Source: CAZJYC01 sp964550165 (GTDB lineage: Bacteria > Acidobacteriota > Aminicenantia > Aminicenantales > Aminicenantaceae). From it: a DNA stretch of 47,068 bases. Within the stretch, counting starts at the first letter, position 1; every line of letters starts with the position of its first letter. Below the pieces are notes generated by a model. The model was not told where the DNA came from and searched no databases. It saw only the letters and a program-made list of their open reading frames with translations. This document shows positions 24,985-32,798 of the stretch, piece by piece. The translations under genes and the position numbers were made by a program. The stretch spans positions 1 to 47,068 of the forward strand of contig CAZJYC010000014.1 in assembly GCA_964550165.1 (NCBI GenBank), given 5' to 3'.

Positions 24985-25115
24985 TGAGACAAAATGGGGA
25001 GGAATATTACTCATTTCTAAGTTGCAAAGTATTTCAAGGAATAGGCTGGTTCCCCATATCGAGAAGCGATTTGAATGGAAACGACAGTATGTCAGCAGAA
25101 GGGCTGCAATTTAGA

Positions 25116-26738
25116 TCAATTGTTTTCCGTGAAGGACTTGAGCTTGCGGCTTCGGCTGGGGTGTTTGAGTTTTCTTAACGCTTTGGCCTCGATTTGCCTG
25201 ATTCTCTCACGGGTCACCTTGAATTGCTGGCCAACTTCTTCCAGAGTGTGCTCGTTGCCGTCTCCCAGCCCGAATCTCATTCTCAGCACCTTGGCTTCTC
25301 TTTCTGTCAGGGATTTTAAGGCTTCCTCAATCTGCTCTCTGAGGTTAATGTTGATCACGGTATCGGGTGGGGAGGGGATAATCTTGTCTTCGATAAAATC
25401 TCCCAGATGGCTGTCCTCTTCTTCTCCGATGGGCGTTTCGAGCGAGATGGGCTCCTGGGCAATTTTGATGATCTTTCGGACTTTATTGACGGACATATCC
25501 ATCTTTTTGGCTATCTCTTCACAACTGGGCTCTCGTCCTAATTCCTGGACAAGGCTTCTTGAGACCCTGATCAGTTTATTGATGGTTTCTATCATGTGGA
25601 CGGGAATTCGTATCGTCCTCGCCTGATCAGCGATGGCCCGGGTGATGGCCTGCCTGATCCACCAGGTGGCGTAAGTGGAGAATTTGTATCCGCGGCGGTA
25701 CTCAAATTTATCCACAGCCTTCATCAGGCCCATGTTCCCTTCCTGGATGAGGTCGAGAAATTGGAGGCCGCGGTTGCTGTACTTTTTGGCGATAGAGACA
25801 ACGAGTCTCAGGTTGGCGGCAACAAGCTCTTTTTTCGCCTGATCGCTGATCTTTTTCCCGGTGGCGATAGCTCGGAGTGTTTTTCTCAATGTCGCGCAAT
25901 CCAGACCGATCTCTTTCTGGTACATCCTCAGGGTCTTGTTGATTTCTTTATGCTTTTGCTTCAGGCTCTCCTTTTCCTTTTTGCTTCTCGTTCGCTCCAG
26001 AGATAGATTGAGCTCTTCCCTTGCTTCTTCCAGTTCATTGATGATTTTAAGTTTCTCACGGAGGCTTTCAATAATTATTTCCCTATGGGAAGAACGGATG
26101 TTCAGCTCCCTGATAAGCTCGCTCATCTTTACGATCAGGCGGCCGCGCTTAAAAATGTTTTTCTTTGTCGGGAAGATGTTGTCCAACTTACTGCTGAGCT
26201 CCTTGATTTTCTTGATCTTTGACAGGATTTGTTTCTTTTTGGCCTCGAGTTTGCTTTCATCAATGTCATCCTCGCTGAGATCCAGCATTTCCAGAATGAT
26301 ATTGGGATCTTCTTTGATCTTATCTTCCAAAGAGAGGATCTCATTCAAAACAAGACGAGTCTTGGAGAGGGCTTTGATGATTGTTTTTTCGCCCCTTTCG
26401 ATTTCCCTGGCAATGGCGATCTCACCCTCTCGAGTCAGGAGGGAGATATTGCCCATTTCTCGGAGATAGAGCTTGACAGGGTCTGTTGTCCTCTCCAATC
26501 CTTGGAATGAGACGAGGTCGCTCTTCCTTCTTTTGGGATGAACTTCTCTTTTTTTGGCATCGAGGATCTTAATTCCATAATCGTCGACGGAACTCATAAA
26601 ATTGTCAAAATCACCTTCGGAGTCCAAATCGTCCTCGAAGGTTTTGTCTATTTCTTCGAAAAGAAGATAGCCCTGCTTTCTCCCTTTGGAAAGGAGCTGG
26701 CTAATTTCGTCCTTTTGATACTTGCTAGCTGGAGACAC
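25116..26738 (-). CDS. rpoD: Primary sigma factor RpoD (sigma-70)
   Basis: 540 residues starting at GTG 26738, preceded by AAAGGAG. After a short acidic N-terminus come region 1.2 (KLYLREMGNISLLTREGEIA) and a non-conserved helical insert (about 120-290). Region 2 has NLRLVVSIAKKYSNRGL, DLIQEGNMGLMKAVDKFEYR and the -10-recognising helix YKFSTYATWWIRQAITRAIA. Region 3 has RIPVHMIETINK, and region 4 has LTEREAKVLRMRFGLGD with helix-turn-helix TLEEVGQQFKVTRERIRQIE. These are primary-sigma signatures, not those of a group-3 or ECF factor. It lies 2 nt downstream of dnaG, the core of the classic macromolecular-synthesis operon, here without rpsU in front. Confidence 0.95.
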   Translation of the reverse strand: MSPASKYQKDEISQLLSKGRKQGYLLFEEIDKTFEDDLDSEGDFDNFMSSVDDYGIKILDAKKREVHPKRRKSDLVSFQGLERTTDPVKLYLREMGNISLLTREGEIAIAREIERGEKTIIKALSKTRLVLNEILSLEDKIKEDPNIILEMLDLSEDDIDESKLEAKKKQILSKIKKIKELSSKLDNIFPTKKNIFKRGRLIVKMSELIRELNIRSSHREIIIESLREKLKIINELEEAREELNLSLERTRSKKEKESLKQKHKEINKTLRMYQKEIGLDCATLRKTLRAIATGKKISDQAKKELVAANLRLVVSIAKKYSNRGLQFLDLIQEGNMGLMKAVDKFEYRRGYKFSTYATWWIRQAITRAIADQARTIRIPVHMIETINKLIRVSRSLVQELGREPSCEEIAKKMDMSVNKVRKIIKIAQEPISLETPIGEEEDSHLGDFIEDKIIPSPPDTVININLREQIEEALKSLTEREAKVLRMRFGLGDGNEHTLEEVGQQFKVTRERIRQIEAKALRKLKHPSRSRKLKSFTENN

Positions 26739-26740
26739 GT

Positions 26741-28525
26741 TTAACTCCTTTTTTGAGAAGAGACTCTCCCGTTTTTATAACTCAAATTTTCATAGTTTCG
26801 TTTCGATAACAAAGATAATTGGTTACTGATTTCCTGCCTTTGTTTCAGCAGCGAACGCAGTTTTTCCGTATCTCCTGTTCTCTCTGACTTGATGATTTCT
26901 GCCTTCAATTCTTTTGAGCGATTTTCAAGTGAAAATTGTCTTAAAGCGTTGATGCACTCAAAAGCCTCTTCGACAGTCGCAGCCTGCTCTTTCTCCATAA
27001 GAGCTTTAGACAGACAGCTCAAGAGGGAAGTGTCGATTTTCTCCTTCAATTCATGGAGGGTTGGCTTTTTATCGTTTTTAAAGCATTCGGTGAGAGCCAT
27101 GAAAATGGGCTTCCCCTTAAGATCCTGGAAGTCTTTTGCTTCCATTTCCCCAATGACATAGGGCGCGATAACATCGTCTTCGATAAGGATCTGGAGAAGT
27201 CTTTTCTCTGCTGGCAAAAAAATCTCCTTCTCTTCGATTGTTAACTCGGACATTTTTTCCTGAGCCATCCCACGCAGCAGCCCTTCTTCGATAAAGAGAT
27301 ACTCACTGACCTGCTTCAGGTATTCGCTGCGAATGATGGAATCGGGTATTTTTTCAATCTCCTTGACTACATTCCTGGCTGTTCTTGATTTCTCCTCAGG
27401 GCTGTCATCTCTTTTTTCCTGAAGGAAGGAATCGATCAAAAATTTAAGCCCTGTTGTGCTTTTTTGAGCGAGGGCCCTGAATTCATCCAGGCCGTGTTTC
27501 CTGAGAAAGCCATCAGGATCAACTCCTTGGGGTAGAACCATCACTCTGGCCTGAAGTCCTTGCTCAAAACAGAGGGAGATGGCCCGCACAGCAGCATTCT
27601 GACCTGCAGGATCTCCATCGTAGCTGATGATCATTTTAGGGGCAAAACGTTTAGCGAGAATGACCTGATCTGAAGTCAAGCTTGTCCCCAAAGAAGCGGC
27701 AGCATTTGTTGTCCCTGCTGCATACAGGGAGATAAAATCTGTGTATCCCTCGACAAGGATGAGTTCTCCTTTTTCCCGGACGGACTCTTTACAAAAGTTC
27801 AGCCCATAGAGAAGCTTCCCTTTAGAATAGACAGGAGTATCTGGGGAATTGAGATATTTCGGTTGCTCATCAAGAATTGTTCTTCCGCCAAAAGCAACGA
27901 CCTTTCCTGTGAGGTCAAAGATGGGGAAGATGATCCGCCCCCTGAATCGGTCATAGTAGCTATTTTTCTTTTGGTTGTAAAGGACCAGGCCTGCTTTTTC
28001 AAGCATTTTGGGGGAGACATTTTTAGCTTGAAAGAAAGACAGCAGTGAGTCCCATGAGTTAGGAGCATATCCTATCTTCAGGTGTTGAATGACTTCTTCA
28101 GAAATACCCCTCTTTTTCAGATAGTCCAGAGCTCTTTCCCCCTCCCTGGTGTTGAACAGATTTTTCTTGAAGAACGCCAGCGTGTCTTCGTTTATTTTGA
28201 ACAGTTTTTCTTCCAATTTGAGGAATTCAGGGGATAGCTTGCTCCTTTGAGGAAGTGGAATATTGTACTTTTGGGCCAGAGCCTTAAGGGCCTCCGGGAA
28301 GCTGAGGCTTTCTTTTTCCATAACAAGAGTGAAGACATCTCCGCCTGCTCCGCAGCCAAAACAGTGGAAAAGCTGCTTCTCCTCGTCAACAGTAAAGGAA
28401 GGATCCTTTTCAGAATGAAAAGGGCAGAGTCCAACATGCTTTCTCCCCCGCCTCTTCAGTGTCGTGTATTGGGAAGCAATGTCGACGATGTTGGCAGCTT
28501 GCCGAATTTTGTCAATGATTTCCAT
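26741..28525 (-). CDS. dnaG: DNA primase DnaG
   Basis: 594 residues. The N-terminal CHC2 zinc-binding domain (CPFHSEKDPSF, then FHCFGCGAGGD) binds template. The RNA-polymerase/toprim core (about 110-370) has ELILVEGYTDFISLYAAG and IISYDGDPAGQNAA with the metal-binding acidic residues. The remaining C-terminal helices would contact the DnaB helicase. It synthesises the RNA primers of replication. The ATG at 28525 has a weak ribosome site but a consensus promoter 38 nt upstream. rpoD starts 2 nt after the stop, so the two are translationally linked. Confidence 0.95.
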   Translation of the reverse strand: MEIIDKIRQAANIVDIASQYTTLKRRGRKHVGLCPFHSEKDPSFTVDEEKQLFHCFGCGAGGDVFTLVMEKESLSFPEALKALAQKYNIPLPQRSKLSPEFLKLEEKLFKINEDTLAFFKKNLFNTREGERALDYLKKRGISEEVIQHLKIGYAPNSWDSLLSFFQAKNVSPKMLEKAGLVLYNQKKNSYYDRFRGRIIFPIFDLTGKVVAFGGRTILDEQPKYLNSPDTPVYSKGKLLYGLNFCKESVREKGELILVEGYTDFISLYAAGTTNAAASLGTSLTSDQVILAKRFAPKMIISYDGDPAGQNAAVRAISLCFEQGLQARVMVLPQGVDPDGFLRKHGLDEFRALAQKSTTGLKFLIDSFLQEKRDDSPEEKSRTARNVVKEIEKIPDSIIRSEYLKQVSEYLFIEEGLLRGMAQEKMSELTIEEKEIFLPAEKRLLQILIEDDVIAPYVIGEMEAKDFQDLKGKPIFMALTECFKNDKKPTLHELKEKIDTSLLSCLSKALMEKEQAATVEEAFECINALRQFSLENRSKELKAEIIKSERTGDTEKLRSLLKQRQEISNQLSLLSKRNYENLSYKNGRVSSQKRS

Positions 28526-28562
28526 GGGATATCAATTCAATCTTTGAAAAAATGTTATTACT

Positions 28563-28591
28563 AATATAGGAATGAGACAGGGTGTTGTCAA
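28563..28591 (-). promoter_or_regulatory. Promoter of dnaG-rpoD
   Basis: Minus strand: -35 TTGACA (28591-28586), 17-bp spacer, -10 TATATT (28568-28563). The rest of the gap to larB (28592-28803) contains no feature I can support. Confidence 0.72.
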
Positions 28592-28803
28592 GCATTTAAG
28601 TGATTAAAAATGAAAGTTTTATGAAAAATCTGTTGCGATTCAAGGCCCTTATCCTCCCTGTTGGCAGGACTTTGCACACTTCCGTTTTTTGATTTTTTTT
28701 CAATCCGACGGTCGAACACTGCCAACACTGCTTTGAGAGCCTTTTTTGGTTTTTTAAAGGAGAGATGAGGACCGATTCATGAAAACCAGCGCGTGGAATT
28801 GGA

Positions 28804-29547
28804 CTAAAGATGATTGATCAGGCTTGCCAAATATCCTGCACCAAAGCCGTTATCGATGTTGACCACACCCACGCCTCCAGGACAGGAGTTGAGCATAGCC
28901 AGAAGAGCAGCCAGCCCTTTGAGGCTTGCCCCGTAGCCGATACTGGTGGGCACAGCAACGATTGGGACATCGACAATTCCGGCGACTACGCTGGGCAAAG
29001 CGCCCTCCATGCCTGCGACGACGATCACCACCCGGGCTTTTTTGATTTTTTCATATTCTCCAAAAAGCCGGTGAATGCCAGCGACCCCGACATCGTAGAT
29101 TTTCTCCGTCTTGTTCCCTAAGATTTCGCAGGTCACCACAGCCTCCTCAGCCACCGGGATATCCGATGTCCCTGCGGTGATGATGACAATCTTGCCTTTG
29201 CCTGAAACAGGCTCTTTCTGCTTGAGATAGATGGCTTTAGCCTGAGAATTGTAGCGCGCCTGAGGGATTTTTTTGGAGAGAATCTTAAAGACTTCTGAGC
29301 CAACCTTGGTGATGAGCAGGTTGCTGCCTTTTTTAAATATTTCTGAGGCGATTTTTGCGATTTGTTCGGATGTCTTTCCCTGGCCGTAAATGAACTCCGG
29401 GAAGCCTTTTCTGAGTTCGCGATGGTGGTCAATTTTAGCGAAGGTCAAATCCTGATAGGGATAATCTTTCAGAATACGGAAGGCCCTCTCAGGGGAGAGC
29501 TTCTTCTGATAGACTCTATTTAAGATATCTTTGATCTGCGATTTCAT
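28804..29547 (-). CDS. larB: LarB-type pyridinium-3,5-biscarboxylic acid mononucleotide synthase
   Basis: 247 residues. The N-terminal about 90 residues are family-specific (KIDHHRELRKGFPEFIYGQG). The C-terminal domain resembles AIR carboxylase/PurE: TAGTSDIPVAEEA, YDVGVAGIHRLF, VVAGMEGALPSVVAG, PTSIGYGASLKGLAALLAML. LarB carboxylates and hydrolyses nicotinic acid adenine dinucleotide in the first step of nickel-pincer cofactor synthesis. PurE itself is ruled out by the extra N-terminal domain and the IGYG motif. The usual partners LarC, LarE and the racemase LarA are not nearby. A -10-like TAGAAT ends 7 nt before the ATG, suggesting a leaderless transcript; no Shine-Dalgarno is seen. Confidence 0.88.
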   Translation of the reverse strand: MKSQIKDILNRVYQKKLSPERAFRILKDYPYQDLTFAKIDHHRELRKGFPEFIYGQGKTSEQIAKIASEIFKKGSNLLITKVGSEVFKILSKKIPQARYNSQAKAIYLKQKEPVSGKGKIVIITAGTSDIPVAEEAVVTCEILGNKTEKIYDVGVAGIHRLFGEYEKIKKARVVIVVAGMEGALPSVVAGIVDVPIVAVPTSIGYGASLKGLAALLAMLNSCPGGVGVVNIDNGFGAGYLASLINHL

Positions 29548-29598
29548 TCGAATGATTCTATCAAATCTCCCTCAGGAAAGCCAGACTCGCAAGATAAC

Positions 29599-29812
29599 GT
29601 AAGCTTTTTTTCCGTGATGGAGAACAACGTTATGGGTCAGGCTGGGTGTTTCGAAAACACGCAGGCTTTGCCCCAGCGAGGCAAAGCCTGCTCGGTTTCA
29701 GGCTTCGCTCTCCTCTCCCTTCGGTCGAGGAACCATGCCCGCTCAGCCTTCAAACGGTTTTCTCAACATCCCAGCCTGACCCTGCTAGTATCACGGAATT
29801 TCGGATGCTTCC
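29599..29812. mobile_element. MITE-like palindromic element, copy E (214 bp)
   Basis: A compact copy that lacks most of both arms. Its ends (TTTCCGTGAT at left, ATCACGGAATTTCGGATGCT at right) are flanked by 9-bp direct repeats CAAGATAAC (29590-29598) and CAAGATAAG (29813-29821), one mismatch. Inside is a perfect 13-bp inverted repeat, GGGTCAGGCTGGG (29635-29647) with its complement near 29770-29783. Within that is the perfect 12-bp hairpin GCAGGCTTTGCC (29661-29672)/GGCAAAGCCTGC (29680-29691) with loop CCAGCGA, followed by the conserved core. It lies between larB and lpxC. Confidence 0.82.
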
Positions 29813-29844
29813 CAAGATAAGCATAGGCATCTCACGACATCCAT

Positions 29845-29875
29845 TTGACAGAGGGTTATGGTTTTAAGCTATACT
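29845..29875 (+). promoter_or_regulatory. Possible promoter of lpxC
   Basis: -35 TTGACA (29845-29850), 19-bp spacer (long), -10 TATACT (29870-29875). A direct repeat TTTTAAGCT surrounds the -10. It begins 24 nt after the right flank of element E. Confidence 0.45.
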
Positions 29876-29940
29876 TTTAAGCTTAGGCAAGTTGAGACAT
29901 TAGAATGTCTCTCAAATTGTAATAAAAAGAATTGTGGATG

Positions 29941-30780
29941 ATGAAGAAAAGCACTATTCAGAAGGAAATTCAGCTTTCTGGGATTGGCATCCACTCCGGG
30001 AAGAAGACCGATCTGCAGGTAAGACCTTGCTTAAAAGGGAAAATCGTATTTCAGCGTATTGACCTGGGCAACCTGGAGCTCGACCTTGATCCAAGAAAAA
30101 TAGAGAGTAAGAATTCAACGTCCCTTGTTTCCGAGCAAGGCAAAGTCCAAACTCTTGAGCATTTGCTTGCCGCGCTTTATATGTTTGGGATCGACAGTGC
30201 GCTTATCGCAATCAACGGGCCGGAGATTCCCATCATGGACGGGAGTGCTTCTGCCTTTGTCCAGGCTCTTCGAGAGGCAGGGACCAGGCCTTTGGCTGAA
30301 GAGAAAAAACCGATCAAGATTCTCAAACCTGTTGTCATCGAAGAAAAAGGCGCCTCGGTTTCCGTTTCCCCAGATTCGGATTTTCGGATAACCTATGCTA
30401 TCGAATTTGACCATCCCTTCATCCAGAGACAGGAGTTGAGCTTGGACCTGAATTTGAAAAACTTTGTTATTGAAATTGCTCCGGCACGAACCTTCGGTTT
30501 TTTGAAAGATGTGCCCGGACTCATAGACCAGGGATTGGCTGCAGGCGGGTCTCTGGACAATGCGCTTGTTCTTGATGAAAAAAGTGTCATCAGCGGGACC
30601 TTGCGGTTTCCTGATGAATTCGTCCGCCATAAAATTCTGGACTTTGTTGGCGACCTCTCGCTTCTCGGCGCACCCCTGATTGGGCATTTCAAAGCCCATA
30701 AGGCCGGGCATCGCCTTCACCTGAAAACTATCCATTTTCTTCTCGATCATCCCGAATACTGGACCTTCATTGAATCTTAA
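29941..30780 (+). CDS. lpxC: UDP-3-O-acyl-N-acetylglucosamine deacetylase LpxC
   Basis: 279 residues from the ATG at 29941 (an ATG at 29938 and a TTG at 29932 are in frame; none has a good ribosome site). This zinc amidase is the committed step of lipid A synthesis. Domain I starts IQLSGIGIHSGKKTDLQVRP. The metal/catalytic stretch LEHLLAALYMFGID contributes Glu and His, and IPIMDGSASAFV follows. Domain II has the family RTFGF and the metal motif VRHKILDFVGDLSLLG (HKxxD), and GHRLHLK is near the end. It shows that the cell makes an LPS-type outer membrane. It heads a same-strand group with the TPR protein, glmU and glmS, the last two making the UDP-GlcNAc that LpxA/LpxC use. Confidence 0.94.
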   Translation: MKKSTIQKEIQLSGIGIHSGKKTDLQVRPCLKGKIVFQRIDLGNLELDLDPRKIESKNSTSLVSEQGKVQTLEHLLAALYMFGIDSALIAINGPEIPIMDGSASAFVQALREAGTRPLAEEKKPIKILKPVVIEEKGASVSVSPDSDFRITYAIEFDHPFIQRQELSLDLNLKNFVIEIAPARTFGFLKDVPGLIDQGLAAGGSLDNALVLDEKSVISGTLRFPDEFVRHKILDFVGDLSLLGAPLIGHFKAHKAGHRLHLKTIHFLLDHPEYWTFIES

Positions 30781-30861
30781 AACCGGCCATCCTTAGTTCT
30801 TATTTAAAAACTTCGATTCGGAGCTTTTTTCCTGGTTAGCATCTTTTTTCCCGTTTTTTTC

Positions 30862-30890
30862 TTGTCAAATTCATGAATCTGAGATAGAAT
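30862..30890 (+). promoter_or_regulatory. Promoter of TPR-glmU-glmS operon
   Basis: -35 TTGTCA (30862-30867), 17-bp spacer, -10 TAGAAT (30885-30890), 34 nt before the GTG start of the TPR gene. Confidence 0.65.
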
Positions 30891-30924
30891 TGACGAATAT
30901 TGGATTCAACTTTGGAGAGCTAAC

Positions 30925-31437
30925 GTGGCAAAGGAAAAAGAGAAGATTAAAAAAGATGAATACCAGAAAGCCCTTGCGGCGTACTCGCTGGCCATGAAAG
31001 CTTTTCATAGGGGAGAATATCCAAAAGCAGAAGAGCTGCTGAAAGAGTTTTTGGAAAAATCTGCTACAGAAATTGAGCTGACAGACCGGGCTCAGACATA
31101 CCTCAAGATTTGCCAGAGTCAGCAGAAAAAAGAGAGAATTCAATTCAAAACATTTGATGACTACTGCCAATACAGCATCATTAAAATAAATCAGGGAGAG
31201 TATAAGGAGGCCCTGGAGCTCTTGGAAAAGGCTCGTGAGATGAAGCCTCGCGAGGGCAAAATATTCTATTTAATGGCTGATGCCTACTGTCTGTCCGGTC
31301 AGATTGATCCCTGTCTGGAGAATTTGAAGAAGGCTATTCAACTGGATGGCTATTTCAGAATATTGGCTCAGAATGAGCCAGATTTCGAATCTCTCAAGGG
31401 GGATAAAAAATTTAAGCTGATAACCATTATGGCATGA
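30925..31437 (+). CDS. Tetratricopeptide-repeat protein
   Basis: 170 residues from GTG 30925 (GGAGAG five bases upstream). Helical repeats fit TPR: one around residues 12-45 (ALAAYSLAMKAFHRGEYPKA), one around 80-110 (YSIIKINQGEYKEALELLEK), one around 112-140 (GKIFYLMADAYCLSGQIDPC). No signal peptide, so it is cytoplasmic. Its stop overlaps the glmU start by 4 nt, giving translational coupling to amino-sugar synthesis. No enzyme motif is present; a scaffolding or regulatory role next to GlmU/GlmS is inference. The ending (QNEPDFESLKGDKKFK) is common among bacterial TPR proteins. Confidence 0.8.
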   Translation: MAKEKEKIKKDEYQKALAAYSLAMKAFHRGEYPKAEELLKEFLEKSATEIELTDRAQTYLKICQSQQKKERIQFKTFDDYCQYSIIKINQGEYKEALELLEKAREMKPREGKIFYLMADAYCLSGQIDPCLENLKKAIQLDGYFRILAQNEPDFESLKGDKKFKLITIMA

Positions 31438-32798
31438 AAGAATTTCTGGCCTTTATCTTAGTTTCGGGCGAGGGAACCAGATTCAAATCTGAAAGAGCAA
31501 ATGTTCTCCAGCCCTTGGTAGGGAAGTCCATCATCAGCTTAGTCTCGGATTGCATTTTCAGGCTAAAGCCTGCAAAAGTTTATTTCATTGCCGATTCTCA
31601 ACGAGAAGAGTTCATGAGGGGAGAGTTGTCCAAAAATGTAAAATTCATAGCCTTGAAGAACCAGGCGGGAGTGGCCCAAGGTTTGTTGGCGGCAATAAAA
31701 AAAGAAGGAAAAGGCGATGTTCTTGTCATGGAGGCAGACTTGCCCTTGTTAAGACCGGAGACACTGAAACCGATGTTTGTTTTTCATAGAAAGGAGGAGA
31801 ACTCGCTGACCTTTTTAAGCGGCGAATTGGAAAACCCGGCCGGATTCAACCGAATTCTCCGCTCCAGAGACAGGATCAGAGTCGTAGAAGAGAAAAATTC
31901 CTCTCCTTCTGTGCGCAGAATAAAAGAAATCGATGCTGGCGTCTATCTCTTCAAAACCATGGACCTTCTTAAAGCCTTGAACAAACTTTCCGGCCTGAAA
32001 AAAAGAGGGAAATCCTCTCTCGCCGCCATCATACAGTATTTCTCAACGAGCGGAAAAAAAGTTAGCCCTTACAGGACAGATCGAGATGAGGAGTTTACAA
32101 GGGTCCATAACCGCCGCGGACTGGCCAGTGCAACAGAGATTCTCCGTGAAAGAAAACTAAGGGCTCTTGCGGATGCAGGGGTCATCATCTCCGACCCCCG
32201 CACAACCTGGGTCGGCCTCGACGTCAAAATAGGCAAGGAGACCGTACTCTATTCCTCTGTCATCATCGAGGGGAAATCTGTTATCGGTAAGGAATGCCGG
32301 CTTTATCCGTTCTCCCACATCATTGACTCCAGGCTGGGGAACAGAGTCAGTGTTTTAAGCTCGACCATGATTGAAGAGAGCGTTGTCGAAGATGATGCCC
32401 GGGTGGGACCCTTCGCTCACTTGAGGCCCAGAACAGTCATCCGGGCCGGGGCAAAGGTCGGAAATTTTGTCGAGATGAAAAACACGGTTTTTGGCAAACG
32501 GTCAAAAGCAGGGCATCTTTCCTATTTGGGTGACTGTGAGGTGGAAGAAGAGGTCAACATCGGAGCAGGAACGATTACCTGCAACTATGACGGCCGGAAA
32601 AAGCACAAAACCCGTATCGAAGCCGGAGCCTTTATCGGGTCAGGAACAGAGCTTGTGGCTCCGCTGAAGATTGGCAGAAGAGCCTATATCGGTGCCGGTT
32701 CCACAATCACCAAGAATGTGAAGCCTGAATCCCTGGCTGTGAGCCGAAGCCGCCAGGTCGAAAAACCAGGCTGGGCCAGAAGGATGAGGAAAAAATAA
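31434..32798 (+). CDS. glmU: Bifunctional GlmU (divergent uridyltransferase domain)
   Basis: 454 residues. The C-terminal left-handed beta-helix acetyltransferase is well conserved (GPFAHLRPRTVI, VGNFVEMKN, KAGHLSYLGD with the catalytic His, NIGAGTITCNYDG) and makes GlcNAc-1-P. The N-terminal Rossmann domain should make UDP-GlcNAc. It keeps the GxGTR loop (12-16), an Asp in EADLPL, VVEEKN and the metal Asn in RVHNRR. However, the invariant Pro-Lys after that loop is Ala22-Asn23, and the usual LGTGHA uridine loop reads GVAQGL. Overlaps on both sides (4 nt with the TPR gene, 1 nt with glmS) place it in a tight operon. The second activity may be altered in the N-domain. Confidence 0.88.
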   Translation: MKEFLAFILVSGEGTRFKSERANVLQPLVGKSIISLVSDCIFRLKPAKVYFIADSQREEFMRGELSKNVKFIALKNQAGVAQGLLAAIKKEGKGDVLVMEADLPLLRPETLKPMFVFHRKEENSLTFLSGELENPAGFNRILRSRDRIRVVEEKNSSPSVRRIKEIDAGVYLFKTMDLLKALNKLSGLKKRGKSSLAAIIQYFSTSGKKVSPYRTDRDEEFTRVHNRRGLASATEILRERKLRALADAGVIISDPRTTWVGLDVKIGKETVLYSSVIIEGKSVIGKECRLYPFSHIIDSRLGNRVSVLSSTMIEESVVEDDARVGPFAHLRPRTVIRAGAKVGNFVEMKNTVFGKRSKAGHLSYLGDCEVEEEVNIGAGTITCNYDGRKKHKTRIEAGAFIGSGTELVAPLKIGRRAYIGAGSTITKNVKPESLAVSRSRQVEKPGWARRMRKK

